64,000 nucleotides of DNA. Origin: Alphaproteobacteria bacterium (GTDB lineage Bacteria; Pseudomonadota; Alphaproteobacteria; Micropepsales; Micropepsaceae). The position numbers and the translations under genes were made by a program. The stretch lies in NCBI GenBank assembly GCA_016783965.1, contig JADHVO010000008.1:1-64000 (forward strand), read 5' to 3'. The notes under the pieces are model-generated. The model saw only the letters and a list, made by a program, of their open reading frames with translations, searched no databases and had not been told where the DNA came from. Each line of letters begins with the position of its first letter. The first letter of the stretch is position 1. Positions 33,750 to 43,375 of this stretch are shown here, in pieces.

Positions 33750-34949
33750 TTATTCGTGCCGCAGCGCCTCGATAGGATCGAGCTGGGCGGCACGGCGGGC
33801 CGGAAAGAACCCGAAAGCGACACCGACGCCCGCCGCGAACAACACGGCAATCAGGACGATGCCGGGATCGAAGATGAACGGCAAAGCAAGCGCGCGGGAC
33901 AGGGAGTATGCGCCGAGGAGACCCAGGATGATGCCGACGATGCCGCCCGAAGCGGACATCACCACGGCTTCGACCAGGAACTGGAGAAGCACGTCGCGTG
34001 CGCGGGCGCCGATGGCGAGGCGGATGCCGATCTCGCGCGTCCGCTCCGTAACAGACACCAGCATGATGTTCATGATGCCGATGCCTCCGACCAGCAGGCT
34101 GACCGCCGCCACCGCGGAGAGAAAGGCAGTGAGTATCCCGGTGGTCGAGGCCACCATGTTCGAGATCTCCTGCATGTCGTTGACGGAGAAATCGTCGGCC
34201 GCGCCGGGCGAAATGTGGCGGCGGGTGCGCATCAGGTCGGTGATCTGCTGCTTGACGCGGGGGATGTTCGCAGCATCGGCAACGGAGAGCCAGATGACGC
34301 TCACCGCGTTGTTGCCGGCAAAGCGGCGCTGCACCGCGTGCAGTGGCATGACGATCAAGTCATCCTGATCCTGGCCGAAATTCGACTTGCCTTTGACCGC
34401 GAGCACGCCGATCACCTCGCAGGAGACCTTGTCCATGCGGATGCGCTGGCCGATGGGATCGCTGTCGCCGAAAAGATCTAGCCGGACGGTTTCGCCGAGC
34501 AGGCAGACGGCCTTGCCGCCCTTCACCTCGCTGAGCGAGAACTCACGGCCTTCGGCGACCGGCCATTCGCGCGCGACGAAGAACGGATCGGTGGTGCCGG
34601 TGAGTTGTGTCGGACGGTTGCGGTTGCCCAGCAAGGCGACGCCGGAGCGTTGAACCTGCGGTGCAACGGCAGCAAGACCCGGTATTTCGCGGGCGATCGC
34701 GTCGGCGTCCGATTCCTCGAAGGTCGTGGCGGTGGTGAGCGGGCCGCGGCGAGCGCCGGGGGCGATGAACAGCAGGTTGCGGCCCATCGAAGCGATCTGG
34801 CTCGTGACGCTCTGCGTCGCGCCGTTGCCCAGCGTCACCATGGCGATCACCGCGGCAACGCCGATGACGATGCCGAGCGTGGTGAGGCCGGCGCGCAGCA
34901 GGTTGTTGCGGATCTCGCGCAGGGCGAGCATGAACGCGTTCATGATCAC
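33750..34949 (-). CDS. MacB-type ABC transporter permease
   Basis: A 399-residue permease with one N-terminal membrane helix (about 17-40), a large periplasmic MacB_PCD domain and three C-terminal FtsX-type helices (about 280-300, 325-355, 365-385), with ERTREIGIRLAIGARARDVL between them. With the ATPase and the adaptor it forms a MacAB-like mechanotransmission exporter for peptides, lipids or drugs across the outer membrane. The GTG start (34949) overlaps the ATPase stop as GTGA; an ATG two codons in is an alternative. Confidence 0.92.
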   Translation of the reverse strand: MIMNAFMLALREIRNNLLRAGLTTLGIVIGVAAVIAMVTLGNGATQSVTSQIASMGRNLLFIAPGARRGPLTTATTFEESDADAIAREIPGLAAVAPQVQRSGVALLGNRNRPTQLTGTTDPFFVAREWPVAEGREFSLSEVKGGKAVCLLGETVRLDLFGDSDPIGQRIRMDKVSCEVIGVLAVKGKSNFGQDQDDLIVMPLHAVQRRFAGNNAVSVIWLSVADAANIPRVKQQITDLMRTRRHISPGAADDFSVNDMQEISNMVASTTGILTAFLSAVAAVSLLVGGIGIMNIMLVSVTERTREIGIRLAIGARARDVLLQFLVEAVVMSASGGIVGIILGLLGAYSLSRALALPFIFDPGIVLIAVLFAAGVGVAFGFFPARRAAQLDPIEALRHE

Positions 34950-35644
34950 GGGCGCGGGCCCGTATCGGATTCGATGTGCCCGTCGCGGAAGCGGATCTGC
35001 CGCTTGGCGTAGGCGGCGACGTCTTCCTCATGCGTCACGAGCACAATGGTCAGGCCACGCTGGGCGTTGAGCGTCTTCAGCAGCTGCATGATCTCATGCG
35101 TCTTGACGCTGTCGAGGTTGCCGGTGGGTTCGTCGGCGAACATCACGGCAGGATTGGTGACGAGCGCGCGCGCAATGGCGACGCGCTGCTGCTGACCGCC
35201 GGAGAGTTCGGCGGCGGTGTGATCGGCACGGTCCGCCAGGCCTACCTGCCCCAGCGTCTCCAGCGCCATGCGGTGGCGTTCGGCCCGCGGGATGTGCCGG
35301 TAAATCAGGGGCAGCTCGAGATTCTCGATCGCGGTAGTGCGCTTGAGCAGGTTGAAGCCCTGGAACACGAAGCCGAGGTAGTTGCGTCGTAGCAGCGCGA
35401 GCTCGTCCCTGCTTAGCTGCGCGATGTTGGTACCCTTGAAGTAGTACTCGCCGCTGGTGGGCGTATCGAGACAACCCAGGATGTTCATGGTCGTGGACTT
35501 TCCTGAGCCCGAGGGACCCATGACGGCCACGAACTCGCCATCATAGATGTCGAGATCGATGCCGCGCAGCGCTGCGACCTCGGCCTCGCCCGACCCGTAG
35601 ATCTTGGTTACGGCGCGAAGGGAGATGGTTGGGTCGGCTGCCAC
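34946..35644 (-). CDS. MacB-type ABC transporter ATP-binding protein
   Basis: A 232-residue ATPase of the MacB/LolD type. Walker A is MGPSGSGKSTTMNILG, the signature is LSGGQQQRVAIARAL, Walker B is VMFADEPTGNLD and the H-loop histidine is in LVTHEEDVAAYA. ATPase and permease are separate chains here, unlike E. coli MacB. The GTG start at 35644 overlaps the 3' end of the adaptor gene by 37 bases. Part of the adaptor-ATPase-permease operon. Confidence 0.95.
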   Translation of the reverse strand: MAADPTISLRAVTKIYGSGEAEVAALRGIDLDIYDGEFVAVMGPSGSGKSTTMNILGCLDTPTSGEYYFKGTNIAQLSRDELALLRRNYLGFVFQGFNLLKRTTAIENLELPLIYRHIPRAERHRMALETLGQVGLADRADHTAAELSGGQQQRVAIARALVTNPAVMFADEPTGNLDSVKTHEIMQLLKTLNAQRGLTIVLVTHEEDVAAYAKRQIRFRDGHIESDTGPRP

Positions 35645-36831
35645 GGATGCCCCTGGATTTCGGTCACGGCGGCGTCGCCGGGCTTGAGATCGCCCGACAA
35701 CACCACGGTCGAACGGCCGTCGGTCGCACCGAGGCGGATATCATGCGGCTTGAGCGTCTTGCCGTCGTTCGTCCACACGCGCCCCCACGTAACGCCGGCT
35801 TCAGGAGCAGGCGGCTGCGGCGCGGCGTTCTTGATCGCATCGGGCGGCACGAAGCGCAGCGCGGTGTTCGGGACAAGCGTGACGTTCTTCAACGTCGTGG
35901 CGGCGAGTTCCACCGTCGCTGTCATGCCGGGCTTGAGGAGGCTGTCCTTGTTCGCAACCTCAAGTACGCCCTGGTAGGTGACGACGCCGTTGACCGTCTT
36001 GGGCGCGTTGTGAATCGAGATTAGCTTCGCTGCGAACTGGCGTGCCGGATAGGCATCGACGGTGAAGTAGGCGGTCGCGCCTGGCTTGAGCATGCCGACA
36101 TCCGCTTCGTCGATGTCGACATCCAGTTCCATCTTCGAAAGGTCGGACGCGAGCGTGAACAGAACCGGCGTGGTCATGGCCGCGACGACCGTCTGACCCG
36201 CCGAGACCTTGCGGTCGAGCACCACGCCGTCGATCGGCGAATAGATTGTCGCCTTCGAGAGTGTCGTCTCGTTCGAGTTCACCTGTGCGGCGGCGAGGTT
36301 CACGGCGGCCACGGCGCGCAGATAGTCGGCATTTGCGGTATCCACCGCCTCGCGCGAGGCCGCGTTGCTTTTCGCGAGCGCCAGCGTGCGGATGCGGGTC
36401 TGCGCAGCCTGGGCCAGCGTGGCCTGCGCCTGCGCCAGCGTGGCGCGCGATTGCGCCAACGCGGCCGCGAAGCTCAGCGTGTTGATGCGGGCCAGCACCT
36501 GGCCCTTCCGCACACGATCGTTGAAGTCCACAAGGATGCTGTCGATCTTGCCGGAAACCTCGGCGCCGACATCGACCTGGTCCTGCGGCGCGAGCGCGCC
36601 GGTGGCGCTGACGGTCAGAGAGAGGTCGGCGCGGATGACGGGAATGCTGTTGTAGGCGACCGGCGCGGCAGCGCCGAACAGAAAACGGCTGCCGATAAGC
36701 AGCGCCACGACCAATCCGCCGATCCAAGCCCAATGGACCCTGGTGAACTTGACGCCAGAACCCGCGCTGAGATTGAGCCGGCCAGCAATGCCGCCCGGCT
36801 TGGACCCCGTGTCCGGATAACTGTCAGCCAA
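35608..36831 (-). CDS. Periplasmic adaptor (MacA/HlyD-type membrane fusion protein)
   Basis: A protein of about 407 residues. An N-terminal membrane anchor ([20 protein letters not shown]) is followed by a lipoyl half ([20 protein letters not shown]), a helical hairpin rich in Ala/Gln ([20 protein letters not shown]), the second lipoyl half ([20 protein letters not shown]) and beta-barrel domains. It bridges the inner-membrane pump to an outer-membrane channel. The start is uncertain: no ATG or GTG lies near the anchor; a TTG at 36831 with GGGG eight bases upstream is used, and TTG 36840 is possible. The divergent PBP gene shares the upstream region. Confidence 0.85.
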   Translation of the reverse strand: MADSYPDTGSKPGGIAGRLNLSAGSGVKFTRVHWAWIGGLVVALLIGSRFLFGAAAPVAYNSIPVIRADLSLTVSATGALAPQDQVDVGAEVSGKIDSILVDFNDRVRKGQVLARINTLSFAAALAQSRATLAQAQATLAQAAQTRIRTLALAKSNAASREAVDTANADYLRAVAAVNLAAAQVNSNETTLSKATIYSPIDGVVLDRKVSAGQTVVAAMTTPVLFTLASDLSKMELDVDIDEADVGMLKPGATAYFTVDAYPARQFAAKLISIHNAPKTVNGVVTYQGVLEVANKDSLLKPGMTATVELAATTLKNVTLVPNTALRFVPPDAIKNAAPQPPAPEAGVTWGRVWTNDGKTLKPHDIRLGATDGRSTVVLSGDLKPGDAAVTEIQGHPWQPTQPSPFAP

Positions 36832-36958
36832 AGCGCGCAACCCCAATGCCGGACAGACAGGTAGTGATCCGGATGGCCGCGCGCAACGCCCAAAAAGCCG
36901 CAAATCTGCGGTTCCGCAGCCGAAAATCCGGCGGCTCCGGCGCGCCGCGGGGTCATGT

Positions 36959-36972
36959 TTAACGCGCGTTAA
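36959..36972. promoter_or_regulatory. Palindrome TTAACGCGCGTTAA upstream of the class A PBP gene
   Basis: A perfect 14-base palindrome, 26 bases upstream of the PBP start and on the upstream side of the adaptor gene. It resembles the CtrA site TTAA-N7-TTAA but with six bases between the TTAA halves, so CtrA binding is doubtful. It may be an operator for another dimeric regulator. Confidence 0.45.
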
Positions 36973-36997
36973 CCCATGCCTCCTAGAACGGCAATCG

Positions 36998-39022
36998 ATG
37001 GCGAAGAAACCCGGCATGGACAAGCGCACCCGCGAACGGATAGCGGCCGTCGCGACCCGCGAAACGCCGCCCACGCCGCCGCCGCCCAAGCCGAAAAAGC
37101 GCCGGTCCTGGCCCTATGTCCTGCTGATGCTGGCGGCCTGGGGGGCGATCTTCGGGGCGGTGTTCTGGTCCCATTTCCTCTCCGATCTGCCGGACACCAC
37201 CAAGCTGCTGGTCAAGAGCACCTCGCACGACGTCACGGTTCTGGACGTGAGCGGCCGGCTGATCGCGCGGCGCGGGCTGACCCAGGGCGATCGCGTCGAC
37301 GTCTCGCGCCTGCCCGCCTATGTGCCGAACGCCTTCATCGCGATCGAGGACCGCCGCTTCCGCTCGCATTTCGGGCTCGACCCGATCGGGCTGGGCCGTG
37401 CCGCGGTCGAGAACATGATTGCCGGCCATGTGCGGCAGGGCGGATCGACGCTGACGCAGCAGCTGGCCAAGAACCTGTTCCTCGATCCCAGCCGCACCTT
37501 CGAGCGCAAGATGCAGGAGGCGATGCTCGCCCTGTATCTGGAATCGCGCTACTCGAAGGACCAGATCCTCACCCTCTATCTGAATCGCGTGTATTTCGGC
37601 GCCGGCGTGTACGGCATCGAGGCCGCGGCGCAGCGCTTCTTCGGCAAGCATGCCGAGCAACTGACCCTGACCGAGGCCGCGATGCTGGCCGGTTCGGTGA
37701 AGGCGCCCGCGAAATACAATCCGCTGGCGGATGCCGACGCCTCGATGGGGCGCGCCACCGTCGTGCTGAAGGCGATGCAGGATTGCGGCTTCATCGACGG
37801 CAAGACCGAGACGGAAGCGGAAGCGACGCGCCCACGCATCGTGCGCGGATCGGGCACCCCGGGCTCGGGTTATTTCGCCGATTGGGTGATCAGCCGGCTC
37901 AGCGGCTATGTTGGCGACGCCGACGAGTCGCTGGTCGTCGAGACAACCTTCGACCTGGACGCGCAGGCGCAGGCGGAACGTGCGGTGGCGCGCGGGCTGG
38001 CTGCGGACGGCGACAAGCTGCATGCCAGCCAGGCGGTGCTGGTGGCGATGACGCCGGATGGCGCGGTGCGCGCTATGGTCGGCGGGCGGTCCTACGAGAC
38101 AAGTTCGTTCAACCGCGCAACGGATGCGATCCGGCAGCCGGGCTCGGCATTCAAACCGTTTGTGTACCTGGCCGCGTTCGAGCACGGGCACCATCCGGAG
38201 GACGTGCTGAACGACGGACCTGTCGATATCCATGGCTGGAAGCCAAGCGACTATGAGGGGCACTTTGAAGGGCCGATCCCGCTGATCCGTGCCTTCGCGA
38301 AATCGTCGAACGTGATCGCGGCGCTGCTGACCCAGGAAGTCGGGGCCGGCGTGGTGGCGCGGACAGCGCACCGGCTCGGCATCGCTTCGCCGCTGGAAGC
38401 GGTGTCGTCGCTGGCGCTGGGCACCTCGGGCGTGACGCCGCTTGAGCTTACGGCCGCCTATGTACCGTTCGCCAATGGCGGCCGCGGAGCAAACGCCTTC
38501 GCGATCGTGCGCATCAAGACGCGCAGTGGGAAGATTCTTTACGAGCATCACTCCTCGGGCATCGGGGAGGTAATCGCACCGGAGCATGCAGAGCAGATGA
38601 CGCGGCTGATGGTCGAAACGGTGACCACCGGCACAGGCAAGGCGGCGCGATTGGACGACCGGCCGACGGCGGGCAAGACCGGCACGACGCAGGACTTCCA
38701 CGACGCCTGGTTCGTGGGTTTCACCGCCGACTTGGTGTGCGGCGTTTGGATCGGCAACGACGACAATTCGCCGATGGCGCATGCAACCGGCGGCACGCTG
38801 CCCGCGCGGATTTTCCACGCTTTCATGACCGAAGCCGAGTCCGGACTGCCGGTGCGACCACTGGTCGGTTCGCTGGCCGTGGCGGCGGCCGAGCCGGCCA
38901 CGGATGCGGCAACGGCGCCGGACGGTACACAGCCGCCGGAGGCCGATCCCAACGATCCGGCGCCGGCGGAAAAGAAGCCCGGCACGATCGAGGATCTGAT
39001 CAGCGGCATCCTCGGCAAGTGA
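36998..39022 (+). CDS. Class A penicillin-binding protein (PBP1-type)
   Basis: A 674-residue bifunctional peptidoglycan synthase. A basic, proline-rich cytoplasmic tail and one membrane helix (about 37-60) precede the GT51 transglycosylase domain, whose catalytic glutamate is E117 in [12 protein letters not shown], with [15 protein letters not shown] and [15 protein letters not shown] following. The transpeptidase domain has SxxK at S383 ([11 protein letters not shown]), the SxN motif SSN and the KTGT motif in [14 protein letters not shown]. The tail after about 640 is rich in Ala, Pro and Asp. Length is typical of the PbpC/PBP1A-like group. Confidence 0.96.
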   Translation: MAKKPGMDKRTRERIAAVATRETPPTPPPPKPKKRRSWPYVLLMLAAWGAIFGAVFWSHFLSDLPDTTKLLVKSTSHDVTVLDVSGRLIARRGLTQGDRVDVSRLPAYVPNAFIAIEDRRFRSHFGLDPIGLGRAAVENMIAGHVRQGGSTLTQQLAKNLFLDPSRTFERKMQEAMLALYLESRYSKDQILTLYLNRVYFGAGVYGIEAAAQRFFGKHAEQLTLTEAAMLAGSVKAPAKYNPLADADASMGRATVVLKAMQDCGFIDGKTETEAEATRPRIVRGSGTPGSGYFADWVISRLSGYVGDADESLVVETTFDLDAQAQAERAVARGLAADGDKLHASQAVLVAMTPDGAVRAMVGGRSYETSSFNRATDAIRQPGSAFKPFVYLAAFEHGHHPEDVLNDGPVDIHGWKPSDYEGHFEGPIPLIRAFAKSSNVIAALLTQEVGAGVVARTAHRLGIASPLEAVSSLALGTSGVTPLELTAAYVPFANGGRGANAFAIVRIKTRSGKILYEHHSSGIGEVIAPEHAEQMTRLMVETVTTGTGKAARLDDRPTAGKTGTTQDFHDAWFVGFTADLVCGVWIGNDDNSPMAHATGGTLPARIFHAFMTEAESGLPVRPLVGSLAVAAAEPATDAATAPDGTQPPEADPNDPAPAEKKPGTIEDLISGILGK

Positions 39023-39072
39023 GGCCTTGTCAGCGCCAAGACAGCCGCTTGCGCCCGCGCAAGTGGGAGAGA

Positions 39073-39795
39073 CTACGCTCCGTACCGGTGCAGGGCGGTG
39101 CCGTTCTTTCGCAACCAGGCTTGCGGCGATTCAAGGTCGGGAACGATCGCGCGGACCAGGCGCCAGAAGCGCGGACCGTGATTCATCTCCCGCAGATGCG
39201 CGACCTCATGCGCCACCACGTAATCGAGCACGGACTGCGGCGCGAAGATCAAGCGCCAGGAATAGCTGATGGTCTTGCCCGTAGAGCAGGAGCCCCAGCG
39301 GCTGGCGGTGTCGCGCACGCTGACGCGCCTCACTTTCGCCTCGATCCGCTCGGCGAATTCGCGGCTGCGTTCGTCCAACACGCGACGGGCCTCGCGTTTC
39401 AGGAAATCGATCACGCGCCGCTGGGCGTGCTCTGCGCGACCGCCGACATAGATGACGGCCGGCCCGGCATCGCGAGACGCGGTGCCGCGCTCCATCTTCA
39501 CAATGACGTGCTCCCGGCCGAGGAAGGGGACGACCGCGCCGGGGACGAGTGGAATGGGCTTGGGCACCCGCGCAAGCTGGCGCGCGATCCAGGGCGCCTC
39601 GCCGCGCGCGAAATCGAGCGCACGGTCCAAGCCACGGCGCGACGGCGCCACGACGGTCACTTCGCCAGTGGAAGGGTGCACCTTCACGATCAGGCGGCGC
39701 GCGCGGGGATTGAGCCGCATTGTCACCTCGACGGGACGCCCGTCGATCTTGAGCAGCTCGCGCCTGACGCGACGGGTTGCCATGACCTTGCGCAT
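39073..39795 (-). CDS. YgjP-like zinc metallopeptidase domain protein
   Basis: A 240-residue protein of the YgjP/DUF45 family, related to SprT/M48 peptidases. The zinc motif is VVAHEVAHLREMNHGPRFW (HExxH plus a third histidine), preceded by TASRWGSCSTGKTISYSWRL, the family signature. It may act as a metalloprotease on DNA-bound or misfolded proteins; activity has not been shown for most members. Start chosen at ATG 39795 (MRKVMATRRVRREL), 36 bases from the divergent VOC gene; ATG 39783 is also possible. Confidence 0.88.
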   Translation of the reverse strand: MRKVMATRRVRRELLKIDGRPVEVTMRLNPRARRLIVKVHPSTGEVTVVAPSRRGLDRALDFARGEAPWIARQLARVPKPIPLVPGAVVPFLGREHVIVKMERGTASRDAGPAVIYVGGRAEHAQRRVIDFLKREARRVLDERSREFAERIEAKVRRVSVRDTASRWGSCSTGKTISYSWRLIFAPQSVLDYVVAHEVAHLREMNHGPRFWRLVRAIVPDLESPQAWLRKNGTALHRYGA

Positions 39796-39831
39796 GCTGT
39801 TCCTTATGCCCGTTTCGATGTGAGATCGATC

Positions 39832-40254
39832 ATGACCTCTCGCCCTCGTTTCCATCTCGCTTTTCCCGTCCGCTCTTTGCGCGAGGCGCGGGCCTTCTAT
39901 GGAAACCTGCTCGGCTGTCCCGAAGGACGTTCGAGCGACGAATGGGTGGACTTCGATTTCTTCGGCCACCAAATCGTTGCGCATTTAAGCGCGGATGTGC
40001 GCGAGGTCCAAGCGCATAATGCTGTGGATGGCGAACAGGTACCCGTGCGTCACTTCGGCGTCATTCTTTCGATGAGCGAGTGGAAAAAGCTTGCAGACAA
40101 ATTGAAAGGCACAGAAGTTCCGTTCGTTATCGAACCGCAAGTCCGTTTTCAGGGTGAGCCCGGTGAGCAGGCGACGCTGTTCGTAAGCGATCCAAGCGGC
40201 AATGCACTCGAGTTCAAGGCTTTCGACGACGAAGGCCGCATTTTCGCGCGCTAA
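39832..40254 (+). CDS. VOC-family protein (glyoxalase-like)
   Basis: A 140-residue single-domain vicinal-oxygen-chelate protein. The opening FHLAFPVRSLREARAFYGNLLGC carries the first metal-ligand histidine, and FVSDPSGNALEFKAFDDEGR the C-terminal glutamate. Homologues are annotated as glyoxalase/bleomycin-resistance proteins; function unknown. The ATG at 39832 directly follows the intergenic region shared with the YgjP-like gene. Confidence 0.88.
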   Translation: MTSRPRFHLAFPVRSLREARAFYGNLLGCPEGRSSDEWVDFDFFGHQIVAHLSADVREVQAHNAVDGEQVPVRHFGVILSMSEWKKLADKLKGTEVPFVIEPQVRFQGEPGEQATLFVSDPSGNALEFKAFDDEGRIFAR

Positions 40255-40272
40255 TTCGAGGCACGCACTTCC

Positions 40273-40746
40273 ATGAAAGCTGAACGTATCGCGTTGTTTG
40301 AAGGTGCTGTGTCGCTTGCACTGATCGCCGGTGCACTGCTGTTTCAATATGTTGGCCACTATCCGCCGTGCGAGATGTGTCATTGGCAGCGCTGGCCGCA
40401 CATTGCATCGGCTGTGATCGGGCTAGGTGGCGGATTGCTGCTGGCCGGAGGCGTTCTCCCTGGACGGCTGGCGCCGGCGCTTGCCGTGTTGGCGGTGTTG
40501 GCCGTAGCGATATCGGGTGCGCTGGGAATATTTCACGCCGGCGTGGAGTGGCATTTCTGGCCGGGACCGACGGCGTGCACGACGGGCTTTCACTACACCG
40601 GCGGACCAATCGATCTGAACGCACCGGTGCCGCACTGCGACATCGCGGCATGGCGTCTCTTCGGAATCTCGATGGCGGGATATAATGCGGTCACCTCGCT
40701 GGGTGCGGCCGCACTCGGCACCCTGATGCTGGTCCGCAGGACCTGA
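40273..40746 (+). CDS. dsbB: Disulfide bond formation protein DsbB
   Basis: A 157-residue inner-membrane protein with four helices that reoxidises DsbA and passes electrons to quinone. The first periplasmic pair is C33/C36 in PPCEMCHWQRWPH; the second is C102 (PTACTTG) and C122 (VPHCD). Helices lie at about 8-27, 42-60, 66-84 and 133-152. It sits 18 bases after the VOC gene and 13 before coq7, which acts in quinone synthesis. Confidence 0.92.
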   Translation: MKAERIALFEGAVSLALIAGALLFQYVGHYPPCEMCHWQRWPHIASAVIGLGGGLLLAGGVLPGRLAPALAVLAVLAVAISGALGIFHAGVEWHFWPGPTACTTGFHYTGGPIDLNAPVPHCDIAAWRLFGISMAGYNAVTSLGAAALGTLMLVRRT

Positions 40747-40759
40747 ACGGTTCGCCACG

Positions 40760-41314
40760 ATGAGTCGCAAAGCCCGTCCCGCCAAGCCCGGCACGCAAAT
40801 GACGCCCGAGATCGAGGCGATGATCCGCGTCGATCACGCCGGTGAATACGGCGCAGTGCGCATCTATGAAGGGCAGCTCGCGGTGCTGGGTGCGCGGGGA
40901 TCGGCGGCGACCAAGGCGATCGAGCACATGGCCGAGCAGGAGCAGCGGCATCTCAAGACTTTCGACGCGATGGTGAATGAGCGGCAGGTGCGGCCGACGG
41001 CGCTGGAGCCGGTATGGCGCGTCGCTGGGTTCGCGCTGGGTGCGGCCACCGCGCTGATGGGCGAGAAGGCGGCGATGGCCTGCACTGCGGCGGTCGAGGA
41101 AGTGATCGACCAGCACTATGCGGCGCAGGTGGCGAAGCTGGGCGACAGCGACCCGAAGTTGAAAGAGACGGTCGAGGATTTCCGCGCTGACGAAGTGGCG
41201 CATCGCGATGCCGCGTTGGCAATGGGAGCGGAGGAAGCACCGGGCTATCGTTTGTTAAGCGAGGCGATCAAGGCGGGTTGCCGGGTCGCCATCAGGCTCT
41301 CCGAGAAGATATGA
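40760..41314 (+). CDS. coq7: 3-demethoxyubiquinol 3-hydroxylase (Coq7)
   Basis: A 184-residue di-iron hydroxylase of ubiquinone biosynthesis. The iron ligands are in two four-helix repeats: MIRVDHAGEYGAVRIYEGQL, EHMAEQEQRHLKTFDAM, AAVEEVIDQHYAAQ and FRADEVAHRDAAL. This bacterium therefore uses the Coq7 enzyme rather than UbiF. Its TGA overlaps the start of the following acetyltransferase gene as ATGA. Confidence 0.95.
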   Translation: MSRKARPAKPGTQMTPEIEAMIRVDHAGEYGAVRIYEGQLAVLGARGSAATKAIEHMAEQEQRHLKTFDAMVNERQVRPTALEPVWRVAGFALGAATALMGEKAAMACTAAVEEVIDQHYAAQVAKLGDSDPKLKETVEDFRADEVAHRDAALAMGAEEAPGYRLLSEAIKAGCRVAIRLSEKI

Positions 41315-41949
41315 GCGAAGATCGACACGCCCTGCTCGCGGCGGCGAGCAATCCCCGCCGCGCGACCATGGACGATGCGGCAGTGCTGTCCCGGCTGTTC
41401 GCGGCGGCGTTCGCGGCCGACCCGGTGATGAATTGGATTGCGCGGCCCGGCGCGGCGCGGGCGCGAGCCCTGGAGCAGTTCTTCTTCTGGCTGATGCGGA
41501 CGCGCACGATTCCGTTCGGGGAAGTATGGATGGCGCCTGATGCCAGCGTCTGCGCGGCGTGGCTGCCGCCCGATACGCCGGCGAGTCCGGGCGGTTTCTG
41601 GGAACAGATGCGGCTGATGCCGATGTTCGTGCGGCTGTGCGGATTGTCGCGGCTGATGCGCGGATCGGCGATGGGCGATGCGATGGAGAAGCACCATCCG
41701 CATGAGCCGCACCACTATCTGGCGTTCGTCGCGGTGGCGCCGCGGCTGCAGGGGCTGGGCCTGGGCGGCGCGATTCTGGAGTCGACGATCAAGCGGATCG
41801 ACGAGGCGAAGGGCGCAGCGTATCTCGAGAACTCAAACCCAAGGAACGCGCGGCTCTATGAGCGCATGGGCTTTGTCGCCAAGAAGAGCATTTCGCCGCC
41901 GGGCGCGCCGCCGCTGATCGCCATGTGGCGTCCGGCGCGGCTGGATTAG
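41311..41949 (+). CDS. GNAT-family acetyltransferase
   Basis: A 212-residue GNAT protein. The acetyl-CoA loop is VAVAPRLQGLGLGGAILEST (R/Q-x-x-G-x-G/A) and the C-terminal strand ENSNPRNARLYERMGFV is typical. The N-terminal part (FAAAFAADPVMNWI) resembles the group often found as stand-alone GNATs. Substrate unknown. Coupled to coq7 by an ATGA overlap; its stop overlaps the stop of the convergent HNH gene by four bases. Confidence 0.85.
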   Translation: MSEDRHALLAAASNPRRATMDDAAVLSRLFAAAFAADPVMNWIARPGAARARALEQFFFWLMRTRTIPFGEVWMAPDASVCAAWLPPDTPASPGGFWEQMRLMPMFVRLCGLSRLMRGSAMGDAMEKHHPHEPHHYLAFVAVAPRLQGLGLGGAILESTIKRIDEAKGAAYLENSNPRNARLYERMGFVAKKSISPPGAPPLIAMWRPARLD

Positions 41950-42503
41950 GGCTCCAGCTCGCTGTCCCAATAGAGATAGTCGGCCCAGCTTTCGTGCAGG
42001 TAGTTGGGCGGGAATTTCCGGCCGTTGCTGCGCAGCTCGGTAATCGTGGGACGGTGCGGCCGGTGCTTGGGGTGCATGCCGATATGTTGCGGCAGGCGCC
42101 CACCCTTGAGCAGATTGCAAGGCGCGCAGGCCGTCACGACGTTCTCCCAAGTGGTCCTGCCACCGCGCGAGCGCGGGATGACGTGGTCAAAGGTAAGATC
42201 GTCCTCCGAGCCGCAGTACTGACACTCGAACCGGTCGCGCAGGAACAGGTTGAACCGGGTGAAGGCTGGATTGCGCGCAGGCTTGACGTAGGTCTTGAGG
42301 GAGACGACGGACGGCAGCCGCATCTCGAAGCTGGGGGAACGGACTGTGCGCTCGTATTCCTCGAGGATGTTCACGCGCTCAAGGAAGACGGCCTTGATGG
42401 TGTCCTGCCACGACCACAGCGACAGCGGAAAATAGCTGAGCGGCCGGTGGTCGGCATTGAGCACCAATGCCGGGCAATTGTCGGGAAGCCGCGCGGCTAA
42501 CAC
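41946..42503 (-). CDS. HNH endonuclease family protein
   Basis: A 185-residue HNH protein. The zinc knuckle CQYCG is followed by LTFDHVIPRSRGGRTTWENV and CAPCN, the HNH core with its second CxxC. The N terminus (VLNADHRPLSYFPLSLWSWQ) is typical of the widespread chromosomal HNH family that is not linked to a mobile element. Function unknown, perhaps DNA repair. The GTG start (42503) has AGGA eight bases upstream. Confidence 0.9.
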   Translation of the reverse strand: MLAARLPDNCPALVLNADHRPLSYFPLSLWSWQDTIKAVFLERVNILEEYERTVRSPSFEMRLPSVVSLKTYVKPARNPAFTRFNLFLRDRFECQYCGSEDDLTFDHVIPRSRGGRTTWENVVTACAPCNLLKGGRLPQHIGMHPKHRPHRPTITELRSNGRKFPPNYLHESWADYLYWDSELEP

Positions 42504-42636
42504 AGGATCGTTCCTTTGGCTGTCACTCCTTTTGTCGGCAGCAGACTAACGGCTATGCGCCCGACCGCCAAGTTGGGGGCGAGAGTATGCGATTCGGCGT
42601 GACAGTTGAGTAACGCGCACGGGTTTTCGCGAAAAT

Positions 42637-43341
42637 TCAGGGGACGGACGAACTGATGACGGATTCGCGGCGCCGGAGCAGGCCGCGGAAGGCGGCGCTG
42701 AGGAAACCTCCGCCGAGTTCTAAGCCCTGCGGATCGATGCCATGGCCGACCCCGGGTGAGATGTGCCACTGCACCGCCGCACCCGCGCCGCCGAGCATGC
42801 CGACGGACGCAAGCATCGCCTGCGCAGGGATCATGGGGTCGTCACTGCCATGCACCATGAGAATGGGCGGTGTGTCGGGCGGCAGAGGCTCAAGCTCGGT
42901 GCCGCGGGCGAGCATGCCGGAATAGCCGACGATCGCCGCGGGCTTCACGGGGCGGCGCAGGCCGACCTGGAGCGACATCATGGTGCCCTGCGAGAAGCCG
43001 ACCAAGGCCAGACGGTCGGGCGGCAGTTCGTGGCGCGCGAGTTCGGCGTCGAGGAAAATGTTGAGTAGGTCGGACGCGGATTCGACGCCGCGCTGCATCT
43101 CGCCGGGATCAAGGCGCTGGATCGGAAACCACTGATAGCCGGAGGGTGCGCCGGGCACCGGCTCGGGCGCGTTGGGCGCTGAGAACGCAACGGTGGGAAG
43201 CAGACGCTGCCAGCGCGGCGCCAGCCCGATAAGGTCATTACCGTCGGCGCCGTAGCCATGACAGAGCACGACGAGATGGGTGGCAGGACCGCGCGCGGGC
43301 GGCAGCCGCGGACCGGAGAGCGTCTTGGAGCCGAGGGCCAT
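42637..43341 (-). CDS. Phospholipase/carboxylesterase (alpha/beta hydrolase)
   Basis: A protein of about 234 residues of the phospholipase/carboxylesterase family. The oxyanion loop is LVVLCHGYGADGNDLIGLA, the nucleophile is in LALVGFSQGTMMSLQ, the acid in MVHGSDDPMIPA and the histidine in SPGVGHGIDPQGL. It hydrolyses carboxyl esters or thioesters of unknown identity. The start is uncertain: ATG 43341 is used; ATG 43377 would overlap the start of the divergent gluQ gene. A 12-base palindrome (42624-42635) follows the stop. Confidence 0.88.
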   Translation of the reverse strand: MALGSKTLSGPRLPPARGPATHLVVLCHGYGADGNDLIGLAPRWQRLLPTVAFSAPNAPEPVPGAPSGYQWFPIQRLDPGEMQRGVESASDLLNIFLDAELARHELPPDRLALVGFSQGTMMSLQVGLRRPVKPAAIVGYSGMLARGTELEPLPPDTPPILMVHGSDDPMIPAQAMLASVGMLGGAGAAVQWHISPGVGHGIDPQGLELGGGFLSAAFRGLLRRRESVISSSVP

Positions 43342-43375
43342 GGGGCGGTTGTACCCGCTCGTGTAGGCTTGCGCC

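Noticed and set aside
42624-42635. The 12-base palindrome TTTTCGCGAAAA after the esterase gene
   Set aside because: Perfect but isolated, directly past a stop codon, with no partner site and no terminator form; kept only as a note.
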